A stretch of DNA of 64,000 bases from Gordionus sp. m RMFG-2023 (GCF_954871325.1 NC_088776.1:7695985-7759984); one strand, 5' to 3'. Positions 38,101-49,095 are shown, counted from the stretch's first letter. Numbers and translations are program-made. Notes: a model not told the origin generated them from the sequence alone.

Positions 38101-41100
38101 TATAAAAAACTAAATGAAAATAATTAATAATGTCTTATAAGGATATTTTTGGTTTTAAAACTAAATCAATAATTTTTTCAAAAATTAACCAGTTACTTTC
38201 TACATCAAAATAGGGTTTTTGGAACAAAAAATGATTATACCATATTTTTACTAAATTTTATATAGAATTTTACATGAATAAATAGTCCTGAAATACTAGG
38301 TTAATTTAAATTATAATTATTTGTTTTAAGTTATTGGATCAAATTTACCCAATTTAACCAAAGATGATATGTTGCCTATTAAAACATATAAACATATTTT
38401 ACCCTTAATAATTTGTAATCCGCCTCAACCATCCTGTTATTTGGGCAAATGTGATAATTGTCCAGGGTCAACAAATTTACGCCACCAAATAGAAATATTG
38501 TTTCGTTCTAAGGACATCGAATTTATAACATACAAACAATGGCTATCCGTAGATAGAACCACTCTTGAAACAATAACCAAGCCAGTAGATGAATTTATCA
38601 ATGCCTTTTTTGAAAAAATGGAATCTTTATTACCCCATTCTTTTATTTCAACGCAACAATCATTGCATCAAAAAAATCTAAAATTGAACTTAGACAAAGG
38701 CCAATATTTAATTTTATGTGATTTTTCAGAAAACTATAGCTTTATACTTCAGGATGAAGTACAAAGTTATCATTGGAATAGAGCTCAATCCACTGTTCAC
38801 CCTTTTGTTATATATTATAAAGATAATTTAGCCAATATTTGTTGCCTAAATTATGTAATGATATCCGAATCTTTGCAACACAATACAATAGCAGTACATT
38901 AATTCCAAAAACATTGGTAAATTTTTTAATTAATAAAATTTGTATGCCAAATAAAATTTTTTATTTTTCCGATGGATCTGCTGCACAGTATAAAAATCGT
39001 AAAAATTTTATTAATATTTGCCATCATGAGATGGATTTCGGGATACAGGCAGAATGGCATTTTTCTGCTACAGCACATGGGAAAAGTGTTTATGATGGGA
39101 TTGGTGGCACTGTTAAAAGATTAGCCGCTAGAGCTAGTTTACAAAGACCTTACTCAAAGCAAATAACCACATCATATGAATTGTACGAGTTCGCTAAAGA
39201 AAATATTAATGGCATATATTTTGAATATATGACCCAAGAAAATTATGATCACGAAGAAATATTACTCAGGGAAAGGTTTTCAAAAACGAGACCTATACCT
39301 GGAACACAGAAAATTCACAAGGTGATTCCCACAGGTCTACATCAATTTAAGAGTAAAATGTATTCCAATTCAATAGAAAGTAATATAGAATATTTATCAT
39401 ATAATGATGAAAGTATCATTTTTGGAGAGATATCAGAGTATATAACATGTGTTTATGATTCTAATTGATGGTTAGCCTTAGTTTTAGGGAAAAATCAAAA
39501 GGAGGAAGAAATATATATAAAGTTTTTACACCCATCCGGACCTTCTAATTCCTTTACATTTCCAAGTATAGACGACACTCTCTACTTGCCAAAATGTCAT
39601 ATCTTAACAATAGTTTCACCGTTAACTGCTACTGGCCGTAGTTACACATTGTCGTCACAAGAAAGTAAATGCGCTACCGAAAAATTAGAATCTTTTAAAA
39701 GTGAGTTATATATTAGATTTTAAAATTTATATTATATCAATTATTTTTAATATTTAGGGCGCCATATATGAAATGCTAAAGATTCTGATTCATATATTCA
39801 AGAAGTATAAATTTGGTTGAATATATTTTATTAATATTAATATATGTTATATTAGCAAAAAATTTTATAAAAAATTATAAATAAAGTAATAAATTGAATT
39901 TCTTTTATCGATAGGCAATTTCTATAATTGAATGAAATCCCCATTTATTGTTATTTTCACTTATAAGATAAATACTCCTTTAAATTATATCAAATAGTCT
40001 AAGAAAAACCATTAAAAACTGATTTAAATATAAATTTATGCAAAGACGCCCCCTTTCGGGAAAATATTTATACACTTTTCTAAACATTTTTATCGATTTT
40101 GAGAATGAAGGCCTCGTCCCAGACCAATTTTTTTTTATAAATATAAAGGAAGAGTTCAGTGTTGTCTACTAAATTTTTTAAAAAAATTGAAGGTAGTATA
40201 ATTTCTAAAAAATCGTTTTTAGTCCTTATATATTTAATAAAATGGCCGGAAATTGAAAAAAAAAATTTTTTTTTATCTAAAAGTAGAATCTTTGTACGTA
40301 ATTTTGATATTAAATTTGTTATTTACAATTAGATAGTTTTTAAGATATGCTTAATTGAATGAAGGCAGATAATGGTAAAAATACGTCATTTTTGCCACTT
40401 TGAACCCTAATATCTCCAAAAATATAAATGTTACGAGGCTAAAATTTTGGCTATTTCTTTACTACACTAACCTTTCTTTGCTTACTAAATTTTAAAAAAA
40501 TCGAAGGGGGTCGGCCGAAAATCTCATTTTTTTTGCTCATTTGACATGGAATGACCCAGGCCCGTTAAATAAACTAAAAAGCATACATAAAAAATCATAA
40601 TTTTTGGAAAGCGTCTGTGGCATAGTCGATAGGGGGCATGGCCTGCCAATCAGATAGCTCTTTGTTCAAATCCAGCAAGCACCATTCTTTTTTTCTGAAG
40701 CCAACTTATTGGTTCTATACTGGGGGAGGGGATGATATATGGTAGATCGGAGATGATTGCGTGATTCCACTAAGAATTTTATTGCATTGTAGGTTGCTTA
40801 GCAAAATAGGTTGCTTTATAGAAATTTATAGGTTGACATAGCAGTATTTCACATTAACCCTTTTAGGGTATTTTTTGGGAGTCCATTAAAATATTCATAT
40901 GATTAATGATTGGAGATGAAAAGGATATACATCATATATTAGACATCCATAAAATTAATATTTAATAATAATAATATAGTATATATATAATAAATAATGC
41001 AATAAATTAATTAAATATTAAATACGCTGCTGCCCAATTATAAATAGGGGGCAAGTCTGTCGAATCTTAACTCAATTGACAGTCTTTTTTGGTGTGTCAA

Positions 41101-41527
41101 AATTTTCTGGCAGCGCACAGGTTTAAAAATAATACACTAAGATGAATTCAATAATTTAGAGAAAATTTTATCACGTCAAAAACAAAAATATTATTTCAGG
41201 GTCATGCCATAGGTATGTGCCCAAAGGATAAATTATTTCGTTCGTATGTAGATACGGAGATACAATTGAGGCAGTTCGACAGAGCCCGGACTCTCTATGC
41301 CAAATGGTTAGAATATAATCCTTGCAATGTTCTCACTTGGGTAAAATTTGCGGACCTCGAAACTATTTTAGGTAAATATTTCCATTTAATTTTTTATTTT
41401 TTTTTAAATGATTAACCTAAGTCTGGATAGTTATTTCTTGCTAAGGCTGTGCAAATCTTGATCCGATATTTAGGTTGATATTTATTTACATTTACACTAA
41501 CAATAAAAAAATTCTAAATTTTTGCTC

Positions 41528-41567
<40 letters not shown>

Positions 41568-44500
41568 GTATAAAAAGATAACTGATAAGGGTATTTATTT
41601 TTATTTTCTCAAAAGTTTAATCATCTCATCTAAAAATATGGGGAAATGTTTAAATTGTTGAGTAGTTAAATACTTTTGCATTTAAAAAAAACTAATTATA
41701 ACACTTTTATAGCATTTGATGAAAAATCTATAAAAAAAACTAATACATTAAATTAAGTATAAAAGTTAATGACATGAAATTCATAGAGGAAGTATTTCAA
41801 ACATGATAGGAATATATTTCTTGTAAAATCGGATTTTTAAATTTAAAAAAAAACACGTTCAAAAAATCATTTAAAGTTGAAAAAATAACTCATTGCCGCT
41901 AATATACATAATCATAAAATGAACAAAAACAAATTATAGTATTGAATATTTTTTTGAAAATATCGGGTCCAATTCGATATTATCAACACCACAGTCCTAC
42001 TTATTGCTTACAAAAAATCAGTTTTGGAAATTGCCTAAGTTACATATATTTGGTTAAAATTTTTTAAAACAATGACGGGAAAATTTTAGGAGTAAATATT
42101 ATGTTCAAATGTTTTATGAAATTTTAATAAATTTCTGGGATAATAATTCTTTTTATTTATCGAATGGGAACAATTATTATTATTTGCAAAAGAATCCATC
42201 AAAACTTGTTCTCGGAATTTGATAATGTTTGAATCATATTCACTTCCAGATTAATTGGATGAAGATTCGAGCTAAGTTCTATATTTATTTGTTTTTTTTT
42301 AAAAAAATAACTAGAAAAATTGGTTGAAAATTAAATAAATACATAATATTGAAAATATAAGTTATAGAATATTGAAGTATTATTTATACCCATATTAAAA
42401 TGCAAAATTAAATGTATATATCAGAATGATGAATTTAATATTTAGAAAAAAAATATACATTAGAAAACTTTAATCTGCGTTTTGACAAACCCGTCAAAAT
42501 TTAAAATTATAAATATCTCCACTTTCACGTATGAATAAGAAAGAATTTTAATTAAATGATTTTATATTATATGATCTACTTTATCAGGAGGTTAGAAATC
42601 TTATTTTTATATATTTATATCGAGTTAATCTAATCTATACGAGTTAGGCTTGATTTATAGTAAATGCGTTATGTTCAAGAGTTGCGTTATTTAACGCTAC
42701 CTAAATCACAGCTGATTCCGTTTTAAAAACTAATTTAATAGGTATCTAATATTTCAGAAATATCGTATATTATCGAATTTTACGCTTATTTATCATCGCA
42801 TCGCAACAAGTATTTTTTCATAATGCTTCTTATTTATAAATTATTCCTATTTGTTGGCTTGATTTTGTAAATAACGCACCTCCTAAACATAACGTTTAAT
42901 ATAAATTAGGCTTTACACAAGTCTTACAGCATTTTATATTTTAATAAATATGTTATAAAATACGTAACTTTACTCAAACTTTTATTTTCTTTAAAACTAA
43001 TAAAAATTAACAACTGAAAAATTGATTTCCAATAATAATAATATTTCAATACATGAAAAAAAATCAATAATATTTTAATAATAATAAATAAACAAACATA
43101 TGCATAGAACACCTCCCTTATTTTTAAGAGGCGTTCTCAGGTTACTACATATATATAAAAAAAAACTACTTTTCATAATATTATTCATTATCTTCATTTA
43201 TTCCCATCTCGGCAAATTCCTGCTGAAACTCCTCAGCTCCATTAATCTTGGACGGAACATTGACGGGTTTTTTCCTTGGGAATATTGTCCTTTTCATCAG
43301 CGTCTTCCTCACTCCAAAACTTTTATTTCTATTCATAACAAGAGTCAACGGTGCTTGCCTTCCTCTGATTGCAGTAGACCGATCCAGAATTGGGTTAGAA
43401 TGATCAGAATGCACATTGTTAACAAATTTATTTGTATTATTATCATTATTGTTTATAACAAATGTATTGCTGGGACATTGAGCCGCTTTATGCCCCTCAG
43501 TTCCACAGGCAAAGCAAGTTAGACGGAATATCGGTCTGTTGAGCATGGTCTTAACGTTCATCTTTGACCTAGCACCGTTGACTCTTGTTATGAATAGAAA
43601 TAAAAGTTTTGGAGTGAGGAAGACACTGATGAAAAAGACAATATTCCCAAGGAAAAAACCCGTCAATGTTCCGTCCAAGATATGGAGCTGAGGAGTTTCA
43701 GCAGGAATTTGCCGAGATGGGAATAAATGAAGATAATGAATAATATTATGAAAGGTAGTTTTTTTTTATATATATAGTAACCTGAGAACGCCTCTTAAAA
43801 ATAAGGGAGGTGTTCTAGGCATATGTTTGTTTATTTATTATTATTAAAATATTATTAATTTTTTTTCATGTATTGAAATATTATTATTATTGGAAATCAA
43901 TTTTTCAGTTGTTAATTTTTATTAGTTTTAAACAAAATAAAAGTTTGAGTATAATAGTTCGAATATAATAATTCATAATAGTTCGAATATAATAATTCCT
44001 GAAATATTATTATTATTGATTATGGGATTTTTTTAGATTTTGGAAAATAAATATAATCTCAAAAGTTAAAACAGAGTTTGAAATGCTCCTTAAAATAAAA
44101 AATTTGCAAACGCTTTTTGTGAATATTCGAACAGGATTTTGAATCGAATTTTACCTTAAATTTTATAAATCTATTTTGTGAAAAAAAATACTTATATGAC
44201 TAAATCTTTTGCGGATTTTTGCGCATGAAAAAATCTCTCATAGTTATATCACAAATTTTATATATTTTTAATCTTTAAAAGAATATTCAATTTTATCAAA
44301 ATATTTATTTTAAAAAAAATTTTGTTTTAAAAGTAATATAAGTTAATAGAATGACTATGATATTATGAAATCTCGACCATATCCAAAAGTCATTAAATTT
44401 TGTAGGCCAAACTTGCGTGGGATATTTGTTCGGGCCGATGAAAGGGGGTTTTAATGCATAGAAAGTGACTGCTGAATCAGCAAAAGTCATCGATTGTCAG

Positions 44501-47500
44501 AGTGCCTATACCCACTGCAAGGACTTCCTTGGCGTTGATGGGTTGATGTCAGATAGGATTGATTGTAAAAAAAACCTGCTCCATAATTCCAAATAATTAT
44601 ATGAATAAATGATAACTAAGTGGGCATGATTATTTGATATTCAATCAATATAATGGAATAGAGACCTCTAATTTTTTTCCTAAATATACAAGTGCGGTGC
44701 TAGGCCTAAAATAGTTTTAAGAAAATGCCCGGGCTGAGCCATACGTTTTAAATCGTCATAATTTAGTATGAAAATTATAAGAAAATAAATTTCTGTAGGT
44801 CTCTAGAAATAGTATTATTCAATTAAGAATTATAACTTATATTTCAAGAAAAAATAGTTATTTATTTTTATAATTCCATCAAATTGAATCTTGCATATAT
44901 CCTTGAATTAACAAACCAAAAATACCCAATATATAGTTCGCTAAGATTAGATAGAAATATATATTATTTTTAGATAAAAATGAGAAGGAATATATTCCTT
45001 GATCATTTTTTACTGTATTATATCTCTAGTTTTTCCCAATTTGGGGTTTAAAAAAAATGTAAATACTTGTAGTGAACAGTTCTCTGAGATAAGAAATAGT
45101 AAATTTCGTATAAAAAATTTAATCAGATCCATATAAATAATCAAGATTATGATATTTCTATATGTATATTTTTATTTAGGCGATTTAGATAGAGCAAGAT
45201 ACTTGTTTGATCTAGCCACCGAGTTGAGCAAGCTAGATATGCCTGAGATTCTATGGAAAGCCTATATAGATTTCGAGTTGGAACAAGAAGAATATGATAG
45301 GGTGAGAACGCTCTATGATAGGCTGTTATCAAGGACTAATCATGTCAAGGTTATAATTCAAACTTATTATATGTAAATATACTGATATCATTTGGGTTTT
45401 GCTATATTATATACTTTTAGGGTATATTTTTTTTTCAGAATAAAATTTGATTTAGAGATTTTGGTTACAATAACTCATAGAAACAAACAATATTTATTTG
45501 TGATAAGAGATATTTTTTGCACTTAGGAATTATTTGAAGGCCCACAGATCCATAAGATTTATGATTATGAAATTACGGATCATATGATATAGATTTTAAA
45601 TATTCATACATTTCGCGAATTTATAATCTTGACCAAAAGAAAATTATTTATTTGAATGAAGAAAAATTGGACTTTTTTTATACTATTTACAAATGCAAAT
45701 TTATAGGTATGGATAAGCCTTGGGGAGTTTGAAATGTCGGTTCAAACAGAAATGAAAGATGGCTCTCCAAGTAATTTTAATAGGGCCCGGGATGTTTACC
45801 AAAAGGCAAATCAAATTCTGGCTAAGTCAGAAACTGATAAAGAAGAAAGGGTGACATTGCTTGAGGCGTGGAAAAAAATGGAAGTAATATATCTTTTTAA
45901 TGTTATTATAGGGATTTTAAATGATTGCAATGTGAACTAACAAACATAATTTTGAACCTCATATAGATGGCAGGAGAGGTCTAGCAAAATTGCGTTATTT
46001 TACTTTTGTATTGCTTATTTGTGTTTCAATTCATAGAATACAAGTAAAATATTATCGAATTAGGCCTAAATACTATAATGTATTTATCATTGAATTGTTT
46101 TTGTAATAATTGCACTAGCAAATGAGGATTTTAGTTAGCGTCTGACAAATATAATTAAATATCGGATTAGATCAATATAAGTATAAAAAATAAATGGTCA
46201 TTTCAGTGGGCTCTTAATATTAAGTATTGCGCTTTGTATACTTGCATAGGATAGGGTTGGCAAAAATCATGTTTTTTCTATTAAAAAAAATAAATATATT
46301 TTTGATATCACAATTTTTATAAAACATAAATAATTATAAAATATATGCCTAGGACGTAAATAGTAAACAATAAAACATACATTCCTTTTTTTTAAATTAC
46401 ATTTCATCTGTTTTCTTGTAAAATTTATGAATATACAATAACTAAATTATCTATATTAGATTGATTAAATATTTGACATAATTCAATCAACATTTAAATT
46501 TGACCATTTATGATAATTTGATTAATTTTGAATGGTATATAATTTTAAATAAAACGAATTAAATCTTGGTAGCAACAAAATATGGAATATATTATTAAAT
46601 GACCAGAATTAACGGAACATAATAGAATCCTTATTATTTTTTTGCCCTGAGCTCTTCCTGAATATTTTAATATTAAGCATATTTTATGTAAAGTATTATT
46701 AGCCCTAATCAAACCTAAATTATCATATTATTTTGATAAAAAATTATTCTATATTTCCATTTTATAATTTTTCTCAATAACGTTCCACTTCACGTGTGAC
46801 TGGTTATAATTAAACGTTTTTATTTGAAAGCGAAAACTAATAAACATTAAAATGCAAACTAATTTAATCGTGCTAACCCTACCTAGGGGTGTGAATCTCT
46901 TACTAAAGCTTCCAATACTGTATTACATTTTAACACTTACGATATTGACAGTTTTTATAAGGCACATATTATTTATTTTTTAAAAAAAGCATTTTATTCA
47001 AATTAGTGATCTTCATTGGGCCTATATTTTAAGCCCGGCCCTAAATTTTTTTTAAAAAGTTTTACTGGGCCTGCCTGAAACAGAAATTTTTTTTAACAAA
47101 GTTTAACAGGCCCGGTCCGAATTTATTTAAATATAGAAAATTAATTTTTAGAAATACTCAAAATAAAAGATATATGTTATATGGCGTCTAGTTTTTATAA
47201 ATAATACATTAAATATTCAACATAAAATTGTTAAATTTAGATATATTAAAAAAAAAATTCCTAGGGCCGAGCTGACCCGGCCTGAATTTTTAAAAAAATA
47301 TTAGGCCTGACCCTACACGAAGCCCGTTCAAACCGAGTATGGGTCGGGCCTACTTTTGCAGATCTCTAATTCAAATCATCATTATATTGTTTGTGTCAAC
47401 TAATTTATACGTTTCAATTATCGGAAATGAAAATAAAAAATAAACATGAATATTTTTTTAAAAAAATTATTTTTAAAACAAGTTGCAATGCGGCGATCCC

Positions 47501-47731
47501 GAGAAGATAAAAAACGTGGAAAAATTGATGCCTCAGCGAATTAAAAAACGACGAAGAATCATAAACGAAACGACAGGTGAGGAAACTCCCGGATGGGAAG
47601 AATACTTTGACTACGTTTTTGAATCGGACGAAACGCAAAAACCAAATCTCAAATTGCTAGCACTCGCAAAGAGATGGAAGAAAAGCGATGATACAGTCCC
47701 AAATGTGAATGATGGAAATGACACACAATAA
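23159..47731 (+). CDS. CRNKL1: crooked neck-like protein 1 (Clf1/Syf3), HAT-repeat spliceosome factor, complete, 13 exons
   Basis: A scaffold of the Prp19/NTC complex in the nucleus, needed for spliceosome activation. Exons: 23159-23197, 23239-23391, 23432-23523, 23690-23773, 26908-27157, 29465-29662, 30916-31077, 34240-34368, 35581-35793, 41200-41371, 45180-45349, 45707-45883, 47483-47731. All introns have GT/AG ends, phases agree, and the sum is 695 codons plus stop, close to the animal family. Landmarks run from the N-terminal [16 protein letters not shown] and KLRKRKTFED, through HAT repeats such as [40 protein letters not shown] and [11 protein letters not shown], to [10 protein letters not shown] and [12 protein letters not shown] near the end. 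Against human there is an extra stretch of about nine residues (NSSESGKAG) before ARAIYERAL in exon six. Introns one and two are 41 and 40 bases; others reach 5.4 kb and hold most of the transposons listed here. No damage is seen. Confidence 0.97.
24692..25106. repeat. imperfect tandem duplication in CRNKL1 intron 4
   Basis: Two units (about 24692-24858 and 24859-25106) share ATTAATTTATTAAAATA, ATCTGA..TATAAAGG, ACTTAAAATATC and ATTTATTTTCAACAT in the same order. The second unit is longer by an insertion. The rest of intron 4 (23774-26907) is AT-rich and holds nothing else I recognise. Confidence 0.6.
27345..28721. mobile_element. hAT MITE (outer), split by a second MITE
   Basis: The ends are TAGGGCTGTGCCGATC and GATATTTAATATCGGCACAGTGCTA (given here only as CGGCACAGTGCTA at 28721). 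Flanks GTATTTTT (27337-27344) and ATATTTTT (28722-28729) agree at seven of eight positions, a hAT-type target duplication. Internal sequence is rich in GATCCGAT and TATCGG. No coding capacity. It lies in CRNKL1 intron 5. Confidence 0.85.
27633..28317. mobile_element. hAT MITE (inner), inserted in the outer MITE
   Basis: The ends are TAGGGATGTACCGATA and TATCGGTACACCCCTA, inverted. Flanks CAAAATTA (27625-27632) and TAAAATTA (28318-28325) agree at seven of eight positions. It is related in sequence to the outer element, so one family member inserted into another. Confidence 0.87.
29663..30915. other. CRNKL1 intron 6
   Basis: AT-rich; no gene or element recognised. Confidence 0.4.
32211..32340. 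mobile_element. end fragment of the TAGTGTTGTTAAA family
   Basis: Begins TAGTGTTGTTAAACGGCTG and continues with alternating GGCTCA, CCGGCTTAGCC and GAGCTGGCTGGCTCAGCCG pieces. It resembles the terminus of the hAT copy at 4075, but no partner end lies downstream. It is in CRNKL1 intron 7. Confidence 0.6.
32802..33610 (-). pseudogene. intronic minus-strand gene remnant with BESS-like C-terminus
   Basis: Within CRNKL1 intron 7, on the opposite strand, several coding-like pieces follow one another. They are [18 protein letters not shown] (about 33540-33590), [20 protein letters not shown] (about 33330-33435), [17 protein letters not shown] (about 33200-33255), NPTSKRK and [11 protein letters not shown] (ending 32994), and a final exon 32950-32802. 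The last intron (32951-32993, 43 bases) has good GT/AG ends. The final exon reads [12 protein letters not shown], then [19 protein letters not shown] and MKMKFSEMI. This recalls the BESS motif found at the C-terminus of many MADF-domain factors. At least one frameshift separates the pieces (about 33075), so it is probably not functional. A transposon-derived accessory gene is an alternative. Confidence 0.4.
34369..35580. other. CRNKL1 intron 8
   Basis: AT-rich; contains a run of eleven G (35116-35126) and a GGCCAAGCCGGGTCTAG piece near 35463 that resembles the GGGCC-rich MITE family. No gene recognised. Confidence 0.4.
35933..36129. mobile_element. TAGTGTTGTTAAA-family hAT MITE, diverged
   Basis: The ends are TAGTATTGTTAAACAGC and TTAACAATACTA. 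Flanks CCCTCGTC and TCCTCATC agree at six of eight positions. The interior holds the family's GCCTCGAGATTT block. It is in CRNKL1 intron 9. Confidence 0.75.
36530..36830 (+). pseudogene. Ty3/gypsy integrase fragment (fossil)
   Basis: A broken piece of an LTR-retroelement integrase core is visible on the plus strand ([13 protein letters not shown] and [14 protein letters not shown] stretches). No LTRs were found near it. It stops at the insertion of the DDE transposon at 36834. Old and clearly dead. Confidence 0.7.
36834..40557 (+). mobile_element. DDE transposon with ~730-bp inverted repeats and 4-bp target duplication (copy 1; Sola-like?)
   Basis: The left end reads GGGTCATTCCATGACAAAT and the right end, reversed, GGGTCATTCCATGTCAAAT. 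Flanks 36830-36833 and 40558-40561 are both AGGC. The inverted repeats extend inward to about 37566 and 39826, with CGGCCGACCCCCTTCGAT near each tip. A transposase pseudogene lies between. A 4-bp duplication with a DDE-type protein fits superfamilies such as Sola or Chapaev. Sola is my best guess, from memory of related proteins in Hydra and aphids, not from a search. It sits in CRNKL1 intron 9, inserted next to a gypsy integrase fragment. Confidence 0.85.
38369..39723 (+). pseudogene. transposase of the 4-bp-TSD DDE family (copy 1)
   Basis: Two long frames and a tail are seen: 38369-38902, about 38880-39468, and 39469-39723. The first has [16 protein letters not shown] (paired cysteines), [14 protein letters not shown] and then [20 protein letters not shown]. 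The second has [52 protein letters not shown] and [12 protein letters not shown]. The tail has [11 protein letters not shown] and LPKCHIL. The Asp of CDFSEN and of YFSDG are candidate catalytic residues. One frameshift near 38880 and one in-frame TGA at 39466, where copy 2 has Trp, break it. The N-terminal part seen in copy 2 (from its PGIKD block) is absent. Confidence 0.85.
40612..40690 (+). tRNA. tRNA-Gly(GCC)-like sequence, probably a SINE head or pseudogene
   Basis: TGGCATAGTCGA looks like an A box and TGTTCAAATCC like a B box, about 49 bases apart, as in tRNA genes. Between them GGCCTGCCAATCA would place GCC in the anticodon loop. The acceptor and T stems do not pair well, so this is unlikely to be a working tRNA. 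Confidence 0.4.
41525..41567 (+). repeat. (TTCT)n microsatellite
   Basis: About ten perfect TTCT units in CRNKL1 intron 10. Confidence 0.95.
42972..43950. repeat. 1-kb inverted repeat (hairpin) with arms of about 380 bp
   Basis: The left arm 42972-43355 and right arm 43571-43950 are near-perfect reverse complements, starting ACTCAAACTTTTATTTT and ending inward AGAGTCAACGGTGCT. The loop is 215 bases. The arms carry coding sequence: the last part of a zinc-knuckle protein appears once in each arm in opposite directions. No target duplication is evident. Located in CRNKL1 intron 10, the transcript would fold into a long double-stranded RNA. Confidence 0.93.
43181..43570 (-). pseudogene. CCHC zinc-knuckle protein, 3' part
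   Basis: The minus-strand frame through the hairpin loop and left arm reads [16 protein letters not shown], then [14 protein letters not shown], a CX2CX4HX4C zinc knuckle (single-stranded nucleic-acid binding). It continues through a Asn-rich stretch and [20 protein letters not shown] to [17 protein letters not shown] and a stop. Upstream of 43570 the frame stays open to 43678, but there it is simply the antisense of its own tail in the right arm, so the true start is lost. The acidic tail and basic middle look like a host RNA-binding protein, but a retroelement gag origin is not excluded. I do not recognise the parent gene. Confidence 0.5.
47004..47368. mobile_element. hAT MITE of the GGGCC family, perfect 8-bp duplication
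   Basis: Flanks 46996-47003 and 47369-47376 are both ATTCAAAT. The right end reads GGGCCTACTTTTGCAGATCTCTA and the left TAGTGATCTTCATTGGGCC, roughly inverted. The right part is shared almost base for base with the element at 49096-49354. It lies in CRNKL1 intron 12, about 115 bases before the last exon. Confidence 0.88.
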
Positions 47732-47826
47732 ATATTATATTGGTATTCGGTTTAAAAAAAATATTGTATTCGTTTAAAATCCCTAATTGTATTGCTATTG
47801 GTTTATACATATATAAATTAGAGAAG

Positions 47827-47832
47827 AATAAA
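47827..47832 (+). promoter_or_regulatory. candidate poly(A) signal of CRNKL1
   Basis: AATAAA about 95 bases after the stop codon. Another AATAAA overlaps the stop itself at 47728-47733. Confidence 0.45.
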
Positions 47833-48480
47833 AATGATTTGTTATTATAAAACTCTTGACAATCATATTTGGTTATGGCGTTACGTTGATACTTTATTTC
47901 GTAAAATTTTAAAGTAAACAATTTAAAAAATTATTCCATGTTGCCGAGAAGGGCAATATGAAAATCATTTCAATATGTTCAATAAAGTTTGATCCTTAAC
48001 CCTCTAGTATAAAAAGGACGAGCAGGCATGGTTAAATAATTTTTAAAATCTTCATATATTAAATAAATTTTAATAAAAATATAATTTGTCGATTTTAAAA
48101 TAAAGAGTATGGAAATCAAAATGTCTGAAATAGTGCTTGTTTTCTCATATAATCATTAGATTTTACTTATAACATACGCGAAACCAGAGATAAGAAAAAT
48201 CCCCTCCCTCCACCCATCTTAACAAAAATTTTTCAAAAAATATAATAGATTAATTGCAAAGTAATCTATTTTAAATATTATATTCTATTTTAAGTATTAC
48301 CAGAATGTTAAAATTAATTTAAATATTTTTTTCTTTGTATTAAATTTTATCACAAAAATTTTAAGCTTATTTTCTTACACTTTTTTAAAACCTTAAAAAC
48401 TAATCAAAAAGAAATTTAATATATCTTTTAATAACTATGATTAGGTAAATTTCTAGTGTGTGTGAAATTTTCAGATATCC
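47833..48480. other. AT-rich region without recognised content
   Basis: Downstream of CRNKL1; no gene or complete repeat seen. Confidence 0.35.
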
Positions 48481-48489
48481 AAATAGACA

Positions 48490-48995
48490 GAATTTGCTTA
48501 GTAAAATTATTTATAAGGTGCTATACAGGAAGAAATAAACTACAAAAAGTTTGCCCATCAAGATGGAACCTTCGGCATCAAGCCGTTACAGCTCTTTTTG
48601 GATCTAATTCGCTTATTTTAAGTGCCCTCTGAGAAATATCAGAATTGGCTTAACCAGATATTTTATTTGAATAAGATATATTATTAGATTCCGACTACAC
48701 ATCAATTCGAAATTATAAACTAATCACAATTTTATCATGTATGAAATAAATTGACAATATTTTTAGTAATTTAATATCTCGAAATCAAATTTTAATTAAT
48801 TCAGAAGACAAGTGGCAGGTTTTGACAAGGTATTTATTAGTCAATTTAAAGCTGGGTGTATTTTGAATACTAAATTTATAAAAACATTAGAAGTCACTGG
48901 ATTGTCTATGGGCACGAATGATAATAGACGATTGACTTATTCTTTGTATATTTATTTCATCTTTTGGAGAGTATTATTTCAAAATAGTATTTAAT
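48490..48995 (+). pseudogene. decayed hAT transposase fragment (ZMYM/TTF-type)
   Basis: One frame reads KLQKVCPSRWNLRHQAVTAL followed by a leucine-rich stretch, matching the LKRLCDTRWNCRFEA-type block of the hAT transposases related to vertebrate ZMYM-like genes. A further open stretch at 48812-48994 may belong to the same copy but has no motif I know. No ends found. Confidence 0.5.
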
Positions 48996-49095
48996 AATTT
49001 AGAATTTCAATAAAGATAAATATTTTTAGTTGAGCATAGATTGCTTTCTGCTTTTGTTAATTTTGGATGATATTTTAAAGAATCTTACATCTAAT

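Noticed and set aside
43571-43678. N-terminal hydrophobic part of the zinc-knuckle frame (a possible membrane segment)
   Set aside because: It is the antisense of the protein's own tail in the inverted arm, so it is open by coincidence.
44305-44490. 61-codon minus-strand frame in CRNKL1 intron 10
   Set aside because: No recognisable motif and no plausible splice partners; nothing to support a gene.
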